In this document: positions 17,163 through 26,177 of the stretch, piece by piece
Numbering within the stretch: position 1 is the stretch's first letter
Layout of the letters: every line of letters begins with the position of its first letter
Origin: Actinomadura hallensis
GTDB lineage: Bacteria; Actinomycetota; Actinomycetes; Streptosporangiales; Streptosporangiaceae
Assembly (NCBI RefSeq): GCF_006716765.1
Contig: NZ_VFPO01000001.1
Coordinates: forward strand, 4,278,001-4,342,000
Length of the DNA: 64,000 nt
Reading direction: 5' to 3'
Made by a program: the position numbers and the translations under genes
Notes under the pieces: model-generated
Database searches by the model: none
Seen by the model: the letters and a program-made list of their open reading frames with translations, nothing else
Told to the model about the DNA's origin: nothing

Positions 17163-18419
17163 CTACGGCCCGGCGCGGCCGCCGTTCTCCGCGGACACCG
17201 TGGAGGCGTCCTCGGGCGGGGACGTCTTGACCGACCGCTTCAGGGCGCTTCCGTTCACCCAGTCCTTCCAGTCGGCCTGCCAGAAGCCCCAGCCGTTGTC
17301 GACCTCCAGCTCTCGGTTGGAGCCGGTCACCACGATCGGGTCGCCGCGCTGGGTGAGGTTGAAGAACCACTTCGCGTTGGACGGGCTGATGTTGATGCAG
17401 CCGTGGCTGACGTTCGCCCTGCCCTGGCTTCCGACCGACCAGGGCGCGCTGTGGACGTACTCGCCGCTGTCGGAGATCCGCACGGACTTGTACACGGTCA
17501 GGCTGTATCCGCCGGGGCTCCCCGGGCTGATGCCCATCCAGGAGGACGTCATCGTGACGGGGTCCTCCTTCGACATCGCGAGGTGGACGCCGTTGGTCGT
17601 GGTGTACTTGCGGGCTCCGCCCTTGCCCATGCTCGTCGGGATGGTGCGGACCTTCTTGCCGTTGACCGTCACGACCATCTTGTGGGTGTCCTCGCCCGCC
17701 GTGGAGATCTGCGAGTCGCCGACCTTGAAGCGGAGCGAGTAGTTCTTGCCGCCGTACACGCCGTCGGCGGTGCGGACGCCGCTGAGATGGGCGTCGAACG
17801 TCACGTTGGTGTGGGCGGGCCAGTACTCCTTGGTCCGGAAGACGACCTCCTGGTCGCCGAACCAGCGCCAGGCGCCCTCGACGGTCTTGTCCGCGCGGAC
17901 CTCCAGCGCCCGCTCGACCGCCGCCTTGTCCTTCACGGGGCGCTCGAACTGCATGATGATCGGCATGCCGACGCCCACGGTCTCCTTGTTCGACGGCGCC
18001 TCGAGCGTCACGTCGTTGGTCTTCTCGACCGTGGCGGCGGTGAAGCTGCTGGTGACGGTGCGCGTCCTGCCGTCCTTGCCGAGCGCCGTGGCCCCGACCG
18101 TGTAGGTCGCCCCCGGCTGCAGCGTCCAGCGCGACCTCCACTGGGTCCGGTCGGAGCTGAGATCCCCCGCGACCTCGCCGGCCTCGGTGGACACCGTCAC
18201 GTTCTCGATGGTGCCGCCCTCCGCCCGGACGGCGATGGGGCTCTCCGGCCCCGCCTTGGCGCCGCTCTCGGGCGACACCGTGAGCCGCACCGCGTCCTTC
18301 CCGTCGCTGTCGCCGCCGCCCGAGCAGGCCGCGGCTGCGCCGGCCACCATGCCGGCGCCGACGAGCACGGCGGCAGCGCGCCGCCCCCGGTCCCCCGGTC
18401 CTGAGCCACCCACCCGCAT
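17163..18419 (-). CDS. L,D-transpeptidase lipoprotein
   Basis: Peptidoglycan cross-linking enzyme making 3-3 bonds, 418 residues. A signal peptide ends in a lipobox (AAACSGG), so it should be anchored on the outer face of the membrane. Two immunoglobulin-like domains (about residues 45-250) precede the YkuD catalytic domain, whose signature HSAPWSVG followed by SHGCINIS contains the active cysteine and histidine. A short C-terminal extension rich in Trp follows. The layout is that of mycobacterial LdtB-type enzymes. A GGGGGGAACCAC ribosome binding site precedes the ATG. Confidence 0.95.
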   Translation of the reverse strand: MRVGGSGPGDRGRRAAAVLVGAGMVAGAAAACSGGGDSDGKDAVRLTVSPESGAKAGPESPIAVRAEGGTIENVTVSTEAGEVAGDLSSDRTQWRSRWTLQPGATYTVGATALGKDGRTRTVTSSFTAATVEKTNDVTLEAPSNKETVGVGMPIIMQFERPVKDKAAVERALEVRADKTVEGAWRWFGDQEVVFRTKEYWPAHTNVTFDAHLSGVRTADGVYGGKNYSLRFKVGDSQISTAGEDTHKMVVTVNGKKVRTIPTSMGKGGARKYTTTNGVHLAMSKEDPVTMTSSWMGISPGSPGGYSLTVYKSVRISDSGEYVHSAPWSVGSQGRANVSHGCINISPSNAKWFFNLTQRGDPIVVTGSNRELEVDNGWGFWQADWKDWVNGSALKRSVKTSPPEDASTVSAENGGRAGP

Positions 18420-18495
18420 GTGGTTCCCCCCGGTCGTCCCACTGGGCGATCGGTCCGCCTGCCCAGCGCGGTCGCTGGAACGGCGCCCAGTACTG

Positions 18496-18534
18496 AAAGG
18501 GCCGGTACCCGCAAAATGCGGATACCGGCCCTTC
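18496..18534 (-). terminator. Terminator of the ctaC-ctaD-ctaF operon
   Basis: A near-perfect 17-bp stem (left arm from 18497, right arm to 18533, one mismatch, AAA loop) lies just past the ctaF stop. Confidence 0.8.
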
Positions 18535-18552
18535 CTGGGGTTCTTTTACCGG

Positions 18553-18963
18553 CTAGTGGGCGAAATGGCCCCTGTAGTACTCGAAAACCAGACCCATCGT
18601 CGACAGGAACGCGGCGGCGAGACCGAACATGAACAGCCACCAGCCGAAAACGATGCCGAGCGTGACGATCGCGGCCGACAGCCCGCAGTACAGCGGCCAC
18701 CAGCTGTGCGGGCTGAAGAAGCCCACCTCGCCCGCGGCGTCGGAGATCTCACCCTCGGGGTCGTCCTCGTACAGCGGCCCGTTGTTGGCCCGCTCGAGCC
18801 GCCGGATCGTGAAGTGGGTGTAGAACCCGATGAGCCCGGCGAGGCCGACGGCCAGTCCCAGCGCCGTGGTGCCGGTCCAGTCCTTGGACCAGAGCCAGTA
18901 CACGACGTCGGTGACGAGGAAGAAGAGCGCCGTGCCGTAGAACATGAACGCCTGGACGCGCAT
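18553..18963 (-). CDS. ctaF: Cytochrome c oxidase subunit IV
   Basis: Small actinobacteria-specific subunit of the aa3 oxidase, 136 residues with four predicted membrane helices (two N-terminal, two C-terminal) around a hydrophilic loop containing LYEDDPEGEISD and the SPHSWWPLYCG segment. It is the last gene of ctaC-ctaD-ctaF, three bases from ctaD, and its position plus length identify it. Confidence 0.93.
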   Translation of the reverse strand: MRVQAFMFYGTALFFLVTDVVYWLWSKDWTGTTALGLAVGLAGLIGFYTHFTIRRLERANNGPLYEDDPEGEISDAAGEVGFFSPHSWWPLYCGLSAAIVTLGIVFGWWLFMFGLAAAFLSTMGLVFEYYRGHFAH

Positions 18964-18966
18964 CGG

Positions 18967-20634
18967 CTAGTCCCCCTTCGCCCCGGCCAGTTCGCCCTTC
19001 GCGCCCACGTGCGGGTGGTGCAGGTCGAACGCCGGCCGCTCGGAACGGATCTTCGGGATCGAGTGGAAGTTGTGCCGCGGGGGCGGGCACGAGGTGGCCC
19101 ACTCCAGCGAGCCTCCGTAGCCCCACGGGTCGTCCACCTCGACGCGCTTGCCGCGCTTCCATGTGATGTAGACGTTGTAGAAGAACGGCAGCAGCGAGGC
19201 GCCGAGCAGGAACGAGAAGATGCTCGAGATCTCGTTCAGCGCGTGGAACTCCTCCGCGTAGTCGGCGTACCGGCGCGGCATTCCCGCGGCGCCCAGCCAG
19301 TGCTGGACGAGGAACGTGCCGTGGAAGCCGATGAACAGCAGCCAGAAGTGCACGTGCCCGAGGCGGTCGTTCAGCATCTTGCCGGTCCACTTCGGCCACC
19401 AGAAGTAGAAGCCCGCGAACATCGCGAACACCACGGTGCCGAACACGACGTAGTGGAAGTGCGCCACGACGAAGTACGAGTCGGACAGCTGGAAGTCCAT
19501 CGGGGGCGACGCCAGGATGACGCCGGTGAGCCCGCCGAACAGGAACGTCACCAGGAAGCCCAGCGACCACAGCATCGGCGACTCGAACGTCAGCTGGCCC
19601 CGCCAGATCGTTCCGACCCAGTTGAAGAACTTGATGCCCGTCGGCACCGCGATGAGGAACGACATGAACGAGAAGAACGGCAGGAGGACCTGGCCGGTCA
19701 CGAACATGTGGTGCGCCCACACCGTGATGGACAGCCCCGCGATGGAGATGGTCGCGAAGACCAGGCCGATGTAGCCGAAGACGGGCTTGCGGCTGAACAC
19801 CGGGAGGATCTCCGTCACGATGCCGAAGAAGGGCAAGGCGATGATGTAGACCTCCGGATGCCCGAAGAACCAGAAGAGGTGCTGGTAGAGCAGCGCCCCT
19901 CCGTGGGACGAGTCGAAGATCTGCGCGCCCAGCTGGCGGTCGGCCGCCAGGCCCAGCAGCGCCGCGGCGAGCGGCGGGAACGCGAGCAGGACCAGCACCG
20001 AGGTCAGGAAGACGTTCCAGGTGAAGATCGGCATCCGGAACATCGTCATGCCCGGCGCCCGCAGGCACAGGATCGTGGTGATGAAGTTGACCGCGCCCAT
20101 GATGGTGCCGAAGCCCGCCATCGCGAGGCCCATCACCCACAGGTCGCCGCCGACGCCCGGGGAGCGCACCGAGTCCGACAGCGGCGCGTAGGCGAACCAG
20201 CCGAAGCTCGCCGCGCCGCCCGGGGTGAGGAACCCGGACAGGGCGATCAGGCTGCCGAACAGGAACAGCCAGAAGGCCAGCATGTTCAGCCGCGGGAACG
20301 CCACGTCCGGCGACCCGATCTGCAACGGCATGATGACGTTCGCGAAGCCGGCGAACAGCGGCGTCGCGAACATCAGCAGCATGATCGTGCCGTGCATCGT
20401 GAACATCTGGTTGAACTGTTCGTTGCTGATGAACTGGAGACCCGGTTCGAACAGCTCGGCGCGCATCACGAGGGCGAGCACGCCGCCGAACAGGAACATG
20501 AAGAACGACGCGATCAGGTAGAGGTAGCCGATCACCTTGTGGTCGGTGGACGACAGCCACGAGGCGAGGATCCGCCCCTTGCTCGTCCGCGGCGGGGCGA
20601 TCGGTGCGCTCGGTGCGTGACTGGTCGCTGTCAC
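18967..20634 (-). CDS. ctaD: Cytochrome c oxidase subunit I
   Basis: Catalytic subunit of the aa3 oxidase (555 residues, 12 helices) holding heme a and the heme a3-CuB site where oxygen is reduced. The heme a ligand lies in TMHGTIM, the CuB/Tyr crosslink motif is [11 protein letters not shown], the CuB histidine pair is WAHHMF, and the heme a3/a pair is in VAHFHYV. The K- and D-channel residues appear to be present, so proton pumping is expected. The GTG start overlaps the ctaC stop (GTGA). Confidence 0.97.
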   Translation of the reverse strand: MTATSHAPSAPIAPPRTSKGRILASWLSSTDHKVIGYLYLIASFFMFLFGGVLALVMRAELFEPGLQFISNEQFNQMFTMHGTIMLLMFATPLFAGFANVIMPLQIGSPDVAFPRLNMLAFWLFLFGSLIALSGFLTPGGAASFGWFAYAPLSDSVRSPGVGGDLWVMGLAMAGFGTIMGAVNFITTILCLRAPGMTMFRMPIFTWNVFLTSVLVLLAFPPLAAALLGLAADRQLGAQIFDSSHGGALLYQHLFWFFGHPEVYIIALPFFGIVTEILPVFSRKPVFGYIGLVFATISIAGLSITVWAHHMFVTGQVLLPFFSFMSFLIAVPTGIKFFNWVGTIWRGQLTFESPMLWSLGFLVTFLFGGLTGVILASPPMDFQLSDSYFVVAHFHYVVFGTVVFAMFAGFYFWWPKWTGKMLNDRLGHVHFWLLFIGFHGTFLVQHWLGAAGMPRRYADYAEEFHALNEISSIFSFLLGASLLPFFYNVYITWKRGKRVEVDDPWGYGGSLEWATSCPPPRHNFHSIPKIRSERPAFDLHHPHVGAKGELAGAKGD

Positions 20635-21458
20635 TTGGCACCTCCCGCGGCCAGTGCGGCCTTCGAATCGGCGATGAACTTGTCGTACTCCTCGGGAGTC
20701 ACGACCTTGAGCTGGAACAGCATACGGCTGTGGTCGACGCCGCAGAGTTCGGCGCAGCGGCCCTCATAGGTGCCGAGCTTGGTCGCCGTGAACTCGAACT
20801 CGTTGACGAAGCCCGGCATGACGTCCTTCTTGTAGATCATCGCCGGGACCCAGAACGAGTGGATGACGTCGTTGGAGTGCAGCCTCACACGGACCTTCTC
20901 GCCCGCGGGGATCGTCATCACCGGCTTGCCGGGGGCGGGGCCGTTCGGCGCCACGGGCACCCCGGTCACGGAGGCGACGGTCTGCTCCTTGCCGGACGCG
21001 TCCTTCTCCTTGTAGTCGAACTGCCAGCTCCACTGGAACGCGATGACGTCGACGACCACGTCGGGGTTCGCGGTGGTCTTCTCGACGAAGTTCTGGTCGC
21101 GCGCGGTGAAGTAGAACAGGACCGCGACGATGACGAACGGGACCGCCGTGTAGAGGATCTCGATCGGCAGGTTGTAGCGGACCTGCGGCGGCAGGTCGTC
21201 GGAGCGCTTGCGATGGAACAGCACCGCCCAGATGATCAGGCCCCAGACAACGCCCCCGACCGCGAACGCCGCGATCCAGGAACCCTGCCACAGCTGGAGC
21301 ATGCGCTCGCCCTGGACGCTGATCGGCTCGGGCATGCCAAGGCGGCTGCCACTGCAGGCGGTGGCGGACAGCGCCACCAGCCCCAGCGCACCGGCACTTC
21401 TCAATGCGCGGCGACTGCGCACAGGCGTACGCCGCTCCCTAGAGCGGGTCGGACTCAC
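20631..21458 (-). CDS. ctaC: Cytochrome c oxidase subunit II
   Basis: CuA-bearing subunit that accepts electrons from QcrC. The 275-residue product starts with a lipoprotein signal (SATACSG), has two membrane helices, and a cupredoxin domain with the CuA motif [14 protein letters not shown] and the upstream histidine in [10 protein letters not shown]. The GTG start (MSPTRSR) has a GGGGAAGG ribosome binding site. First gene of ctaC-ctaD-ctaF; the divergent cysteine desulfurase gene begins 125 bases away. Confidence 0.96.
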   Translation of the reverse strand: MSPTRSRERRTPVRSRRALRSAGALGLVALSATACSGSRLGMPEPISVQGERMLQLWQGSWIAAFAVGGVVWGLIIWAVLFHRKRSDDLPPQVRYNLPIEILYTAVPFVIVAVLFYFTARDQNFVEKTTANPDVVVDVIAFQWSWQFDYKEKDASGKEQTVASVTGVPVAPNGPAPGKPVMTIPAGEKVRVRLHSNDVIHSFWVPAMIYKKDVMPGFVNEFEFTATKLGTYEGRCAELCGVDHSRMLFQLKVVTPEEYDKFIADSKAALAAGGAK

Positions 21459-21571
21459 GGAATGCCTTCCCCACGGATGAAAGCCCGGTCGGCCGGGCGG
21501 AGGATCAGTTGTACACGTGTGGTGGACACACTAGCGCGAGGGTGGCGCACACCCCCGATCGGGTGCCCGGT

Positions 21572-21577
21572 TAGTGT
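21572..21577 (+). promoter_or_regulatory. -10 element (TAGTGT), leaderless arrangement
   Basis: TAGTGT lies 6 bases before the GTG at 21584. Confidence 0.55.
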
Positions 21578-21583
21578 TCATGC

Positions 21584-22819
21584 GTGACCGAAAGCAGCAC
21601 GGCGGGCGCCTACTTCGACGCCGCCTCCACCGAGCGGCCGCACCCCGCGGCGCGGTCGGCGCTGCTCGAGAGCATGGACTCCGCCTGGGCCGACCCCGCG
21701 CGGCTTTACGGTACCGCCCGCAGGACCCGCGTGCTGCTGGACCGGGCCCGCGCCCGCGTCGCGGCCGTGCTCGGCGTCCGCGCGGACGAGCTGTCGTTCA
21801 CGACCTCGGGCACCCAGGCGGTGCACCTCGCGGTGCTCGGCGGGCTCAGGGCGCGCCGCCGGACCGGGCGGCACCTCGTCGTCAGCGCCGTGGAGCACTC
21901 CAGCGTCCTGCACGCCGCGGAGACGCACGAGCGCGACGGAGGCGAGGTCACGGTCGTCGGCGTCGACCGGGCGGGGCGCGTCGACCCGGAGGAGTTCGCC
22001 GGCGCACTGCGTCCCGACACCGCGCTCGCCTGCCTCCAGTCGGCCAACCACGAGGTCGGCACCGTCCAGCCCGTGGCGGAGGTCGCCGAGGCGTGCCGCG
22101 CGGCCGGGGTGCCGCTGTTCGTCGACGCCGCGCAGTCCCTCGGCCGGGACGACGTCCCGGGCGGCTGGTCGTACCTGGCCGGCAGCGCCCACAAGTGGGG
22201 CGGCCCCGCCGGGGTCGGCGTGCTGGTGATCCGCAAGGGCGCCCGGTGGCGCTCGCCGCTGCCGGACGACGAGCGGGAGCGGCGCCGCGTCCCGGGGTTC
22301 GAGAACGTTCCCGCCATTGCGGCCGCGGCCGCGGCGCTGGAGGCGTACCGTGCGGACATGGCCGCGGACGCGCCGCGCATCTCCGCGCTCGTGGACCGCA
22401 TCCGCGCGGAGGTCCCGCGGATCGTCCCCGACGTCGAGGTGGTCGGCGACCCCGTCCGCCGCCTGCCGCACATGGTGACGTTCTCGTGCCTCTACGTGGA
22501 GGGCGAGGCGCTGCTGACCGAACTCGACCGGCTGGGTTTCGCGGTTTCCTCCGGCAGCTCCTGCACGGCGGATACGCTGCGTCCCAGTCACGTGCTGGAG
22601 GCGATGGGAGTGATCACCCATGGGAACGTCCGGGTATCGCTGCCGCGCGGCGTCCGCTCGGCGGACGTCGACCGGTTCCTCGCCGAGCTTCCCGGCGCGG
22701 TCGCCCGCCTGCGGGGTGCGACGATGAGCGCCCTCGAGACGGGCGGCGCCTCCGGGACGGGGAGCACGACGCCCGGGACGGAGAACACCGGCGAGACGGG
22801 GAGGCGGTCGCGTCCATGA
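21584..22819 (+). CDS. Cysteine desulfurase (class V aminotransferase)
   Basis: PLP enzyme of the NifS/IscS fold that removes sulfur from cysteine as an enzyme-bound persulfide, 411 residues. The PLP lysine is in GSAHKWGGP, the PLP-phosphate serine/threonine in TTSGTQAVH, and the reactive cysteine in SSGSSCTAD. The last ~45 residues are a Gly/Thr/Glu-rich tail with no domain. Its stop overlaps the start of the TusA-like gene, and the two probably work as a sulfur donor-acceptor pair. No scaffold gene (iscU/sufU) is adjacent, so the end use (Fe-S assembly, tRNA thiolation or cofactor sulfur) cannot be fixed. Confidence 0.92.
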   Translation: MTESSTAGAYFDAASTERPHPAARSALLESMDSAWADPARLYGTARRTRVLLDRARARVAAVLGVRADELSFTTSGTQAVHLAVLGGLRARRRTGRHLVVSAVEHSSVLHAAETHERDGGEVTVVGVDRAGRVDPEEFAGALRPDTALACLQSANHEVGTVQPVAEVAEACRAAGVPLFVDAAQSLGRDDVPGGWSYLAGSAHKWGGPAGVGVLVIRKGARWRSPLPDDERERRRVPGFENVPAIAAAAAALEAYRADMAADAPRISALVDRIRAEVPRIVPDVEVVGDPVRRLPHMVTFSCLYVEGEALLTELDRLGFAVSSGSSCTADTLRPSHVLEAMGVITHGNVRVSLPRGVRSADVDRFLAELPGAVARLRGATMSALETGGASGTGSTTPGTENTGETGRRSRP

Positions 22820-23124
22820 GGTTCCGAGGTCGCGGCAAGAGGTCCCCCTCTCTCGGCGACGCGACTCCGCCCCCCGACCGGCCCGCGGGCCCGCCGCCGG
22901 CGCTCGTCATCGACGCGCTCGGCCGCAAGTGCCCCATCCCGATCATCATGCTGGCCGAGCGGATCCGCGAGGTCCCGGTCGGGCAGATCGTCGCCGTCCT
23001 CGCCGACGACGCCGCCGCCCGCACCGACGTCCCCGCCTGGTGCCGCATGAAGTCCCAGGACTTCGTCTGGGAGGAGACCCTCCAGCAGGGCGGCTGGGGC
23101 TTCCACATCCGCCGCACGTACTGA
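22816..23124 (+). CDS. TusA-family sulfur carrier protein
   Basis: A 102-residue protein whose second part is a TusA (SirA) domain with the persulfide-carrying cysteine in ALGRKCPIPIIML. A basic, proline-rich N-terminus of about 28 residues is not part of the usual 75-80 residue family. The ATG overlaps the cysteine desulfurase stop (ATGA), so the pair is translationally coupled. It should accept sulfur from that enzyme and pass it on. Confidence 0.9.
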   Translation: MRFRGRGKRSPSLGDATPPPDRPAGPPPALVIDALGRKCPIPIIMLAERIREVPVGQIVAVLADDAAARTDVPAWCRMKSQDFVWEETLQQGGWGFHIRRTY

Positions 23125-23178
23125 CCCGCCCCGGAGACCTGACCCGCCCCGGAGACCGGCGCGCCCCCGAAGACGCCG

Positions 23179-23207
23179 AAGGGCCGCGCCCGGGGGGTGC
23201 GGCCCTC
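23179..23207. terminator. Terminator between convergent genes
   Basis: AGGGCCGC at 23180 pairs with GCGGCCCT ending at 23206; the hairpin lies between the TusA-like and adenosine kinase stops. Confidence 0.65.
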
Positions 23208-23229
23208 GTGTGCGTGCGAGCGCCCGGGG

Positions 23230-24216
23230 TTACGGGTGGGGGCAGGCGAGGTGGGCGGCGATCTCGTCGGCGGCGTCGGAGCCGTAGGCGGCCGCGAAGC
23301 GGTCGAGGAACGTCCGGCGGGACAGGGTGTACTCCTGGGGGCCGGCGGCTTCGAGGGCGTGCGCGGCGACGGCGCAGCCGACCTGGGCGGCGCGCTCCAG
23401 CGACAGGTTCCAGGCGGTGGCCGTCAGGAAGCCCGCGCGGAAGGCGTCGCCGACGCCGGTCGGGTCGACGACGTTCTCGACCTCCAGGCCCGGCACGTGC
23501 AGGCCCTCCTCGCCCTTGCGGTCGATGACGACGCCCTTGGAGCCGAGGGTGGTGACGCGGACGCCGACGCGGGACAGGATCTCCTCGCCGGTCCAGCCGG
23601 TCTTCTCCTCGGCGAGGGCCCGCTCGTACTCGTTGGTGAACAGGTAGGCGGCGCCGTCGATGAGGCGGCGCACGTCGGCGCCGTCCATCCGGGCCAGCTG
23701 CTGGGACGGGTCGGCGGCGAACGGGTAGCCGCGGGTGCGGCACTCGTCGGTGTGCCGGAGCATCGCCTCGGGGTCGTTCGGGCTGATGACGACGAGGTCG
23801 AGGCCGCCGACGCGGTCGGCGACCGGCTTGATCTCGATGGAGCGGGCCTCGCTCATCGCTCCGGCGTAGAACGTGGCGATCTGGTTCTGCTCCTGGTCGG
23901 TCGTGCACAGGAAGCGGGCCGTGTGGTGGATCTCCGACACGTGCACGGACGCGGTGTCCACGGAGTGGCGCTCCAGCCAGGAGCGGTAGTCGGCGAAGTC
24001 GTCGCCGACGGAGCCGACGAGGATCGACTCCTTGCCGAGGCTCCCCATTCCGAAGCAGATGTTGGCGGCGATCCCGCCGCGGCGTATCTCCAGCTCGTCC
24101 ACCAGGAAGGACAGCGATACCCGGGCCAGCTGGTCGGGCAGCAACTGGTCGGTGAACCTTCCGGGGAAGGTCATCAGATGGTCGGTCGCGATGGAGCCTG
24201 TCACGGCGATGCGCAC
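23230..24216 (-). CDS. adoK: Adenosine kinase, PfkB family
   Basis: A ribokinase-fold enzyme of 328 residues that phosphorylates adenosine with ATP in purine salvage. The PfkB C-terminal signature DPTGVGDAFRAGF contains the catalytic Asp, and the N-terminal di-glycine motif is RRGGIAANI. The assignment to adenosine rests on close resemblance, from memory, to M. tuberculosis AdoK (Rv2202c), for example AVTGSIATDHLM and FPGRFTDQLLP, and on the same position between the cta genes and the HesB-type gene. The GTG start (MRIAVTG) has GAGGAGAG upstream. Confidence 0.88.
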   Translation of the reverse strand: MRIAVTGSIATDHLMTFPGRFTDQLLPDQLARVSLSFLVDELEIRRGGIAANICFGMGSLGKESILVGSVGDDFADYRSWLERHSVDTASVHVSEIHHTARFLCTTDQEQNQIATFYAGAMSEARSIEIKPVADRVGGLDLVVISPNDPEAMLRHTDECRTRGYPFAADPSQQLARMDGADVRRLIDGAAYLFTNEYERALAEEKTGWTGEEILSRVGVRVTTLGSKGVVIDRKGEEGLHVPGLEVENVVDPTGVGDAFRAGFLTATAWNLSLERAAQVGCAVAAHALEAAGPQEYTLSRRTFLDRFAAAYGSDAADEIAAHLACPHP

Positions 24217-24408
24217 GGAGTCGCTCTCCTCGTCGTGGTCGTCCGGCTGTTCACCGGCTGTTTCGAACCCGGCAAGAGTACTTCCCCATCGCATCACGGA
24301 TCACGGCCGGGAGCACGAGGGCAACCGGAAAGAGGCGGCCGGGTCAGGTTCCCGGCCGCCTCTCCCGGAACGTCGCCGCACCGGCTCTCGCGCCGGCCGG
24401 CCGGAGGC

Positions 24409-24771
24409 TCAGTTGAAGGAGTCGCCGCAGGCGCAGGAGCCCGACGCGTTGGGGTTGTCGATCGTGAAGCCCTGCTTCTCGATCGAGTCGACGAAGTCGA
24501 TGGTCGCGCCGGTGAGGTACGGGGCGCTCATCCGGTCCACGCGGACCGAGAGGCCGCCGAAGTCCTGGACGTGGTCGCCGTCCATCTCGCGCTCGTCGAA
24601 GAAGAGCTGGTAGATCAGGCCGGAGCAGCCGCCCGGCTGCACGGCGACACGCAGCGCAAGGTCGTCACGGCCCTCCTGCTCGAGAAGGTTCCTGGCCTTC
24701 TCAGCGGCGGCGTCGGTGAGGATGACGCCCTGCTGCGTGGTCTCCTGCGTGGTCTCGCCTGAAACCGTCAT
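24409..24771 (-). CDS. erpA: ErpA/HesB-type iron-sulfur cluster insertion protein
   Basis: A-type Fe-S carrier of 120 residues that receives clusters and inserts them into apoproteins. The three conserved cysteines are in QPGGCSG and the C-terminal SCACGDSF. A threonine/glutamine-rich N-terminus of about 15 residues precedes the domain. The ATG (MTVSGET) has GGGAG upstream. It diverges from nadA, whose product is itself a [4Fe-4S] enzyme, and lies near the cysteine desulfurase gene. Confidence 0.93.
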   Translation of the reverse strand: MTVSGETTQETTQQGVILTDAAAEKARNLLEQEGRDDLALRVAVQPGGCSGLIYQLFFDEREMDGDHVQDFGGLSVRVDRMSAPYLTGATIDFVDSIEKQGFTIDNPNASGSCACGDSFN

Positions 24772-24963
24772 GTGCTCAGCTCCCGGGTCTCGCAGCGCCG
24801 CGCGGCGGCGGCGGACTGTGTCGCTTGTCCTCGAGGACGTCGTACGCCCCTTCCAGAAGGACAACGTACCTCGCCACGGGCCCATTCCGCCCATCGCCCG
24901 TCCTACACCCCGGGTGCGGTGCGTCCTAGGTCACAGCACGGCCGCTCCCGGGATGTGCCATCA

Positions 24964-24985
24964 TTAGTCGTCAAAGCGACGATAA
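24964..24985. promoter_or_regulatory. Imperfect palindrome upstream of nadA
   Basis: TCGTC and GACGA face each other over AAAGC, flanked by TTA and TAA with one extra base on the left. It is AT-richer than its surroundings and lies about 27 bases before nadA, in the erpA-nadA divergent region. A NAD-pathway repressor is a possible binder; none is identified. Confidence 0.4.
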
Positions 24986-25011
24986 GTCCTCCGTCGCGAA
25001 GGGAGAACGCC

Positions 25012-26166
25012 GTGACCACCCCGACACGCGACCTTCCGCTGCTGCTGCTCGGCAGCGGCGCCGACCCCGCCAGCGAGCGGGGCGTGGACTGCCCCGGCGA
25101 GCTGCCGCCGGCCTCCGACCCGGCGCTCGTCGAGCGGGCCCGCGCCGCCAAGGCGGCCCTCGGCGACAAGGTGTTCGTGCTCGGCCACCACTACCAGCGC
25201 GACGAGGTGATCCAGTTCGCCGACGTCACCGGCGACTCGTTCAAGCTGGCCCGGAAGGCGGCGGCCCGGCCGGAGGCCCCGTACGTCGTGTTCTGCGGCG
25301 TGCACTTCATGGCCGAGTCGGCCGACATCCTGACCGCCCCCCACCAGCAGGTGATCCTGCCCGACCTCGCCGCGGGCTGCTCGATGGCCGACATGGCCAC
25401 GTTCGACCAGGTCGAGGAGTGCTGGGAGGTCCTGGAGGACGCGGGCGTCGCCGACGACGTCGTCCCCGTCACGTACATGAACTCCTCGGCCGACATCAAG
25501 GCGTTCGTCGGGCGGCACGGCGGCGTGGTGTGCACCTCGTCCAACGCCAAGCGCGCCCTGGAATGGGCGTACGCCAAGGGCAGCAAGGTCCTGTTCCTGC
25601 CCGACCAGCACCTCGGCCGCAACACCGCCGTCCTGCAGATGGGCTTCTCGCTGGACGACTGCGTCGTCTACAGCCCGCACCGCCGCGAGGGCGGCCTGAC
25701 GCCCCGGCAGCTCCAGGACGCCAAGATGATCCTCTGGCGCGGCCACTGCTCGGTGCACGGCCGGTTCACCAGGGAGTCGGTGGACGAGGTCAGGGAGCGC
25801 GTGCCCGGCGTCAACGTCCTGGTGCACCCCGAGTGCCGGCACGAGGTCGTCACGGCGGCGGACCGGATCGGGTCGACCGAGTACATCATCAAGACGATCG
25901 AGGCGGCCGAGCCGGGCTCGGCCTGGGCGGTCGGCACGGAGCTGAACCTCGTCCGGCGGCTGGCGAACGCCCACCCGGACAAGAACGTCATGTTCCTCGA
26001 CAAGACGGTCTGCTACTGCTCGACCATGAACCGGATCGACCTGCCGCACCTGGTGCTGTCGCTGGAGTCGCTGGCGCGCGGTGAGGTGGAGAACGTCATC
26101 TCGGTGGACGAGGAGACCGCGCACTACGCCCGCGTGGCCCTCGACCAGATGCTCGCCCTCCCGTAG
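25012..26166 (+). CDS. nadA: Quinolinate synthase A
   Basis: [4Fe-4S] enzyme of de novo NAD synthesis that condenses iminoaspartate with dihydroxyacetone phosphate. The 384-residue product shows the three pseudo-repeat family features: VLGHHYQRDEVIQFAD, GVHFMAESADIL with the conserved CSMAD cysteine, and VHPECRHEVV with KTVCYCSTM near the C-terminus. These supply the three cluster cysteines. The GTG start follows GAAGGGAGAACGCC. nadB and nadC are not present downstream, unlike many actinobacterial nad operons; the next gene is convergent. Confidence 0.96.
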   Translation: MTTPTRDLPLLLLGSGADPASERGVDCPGELPPASDPALVERARAAKAALGDKVFVLGHHYQRDEVIQFADVTGDSFKLARKAAARPEAPYVVFCGVHFMAESADILTAPHQQVILPDLAAGCSMADMATFDQVEECWEVLEDAGVADDVVPVTYMNSSADIKAFVGRHGGVVCTSSNAKRALEWAYAKGSKVLFLPDQHLGRNTAVLQMGFSLDDCVVYSPHRREGGLTPRQLQDAKMILWRGHCSVHGRFTRESVDEVRERVPGVNVLVHPECRHEVVTAADRIGSTEYIIKTIEAAEPGSAWAVGTELNLVRRLANAHPDKNVMFLDKTVCYCSTMNRIDLPHLVLSLESLARGEVENVISVDEETAHYARVALDQMLALP

Positions 26167-26177
26167 CGGCCCGCGGG

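Noticed and set aside
18187..20769. 860-codon open frame on the plus strand
   Set aside because: Mirror of the ctaF and ctaD genes on the opposite strand; no domain and abnormal composition.
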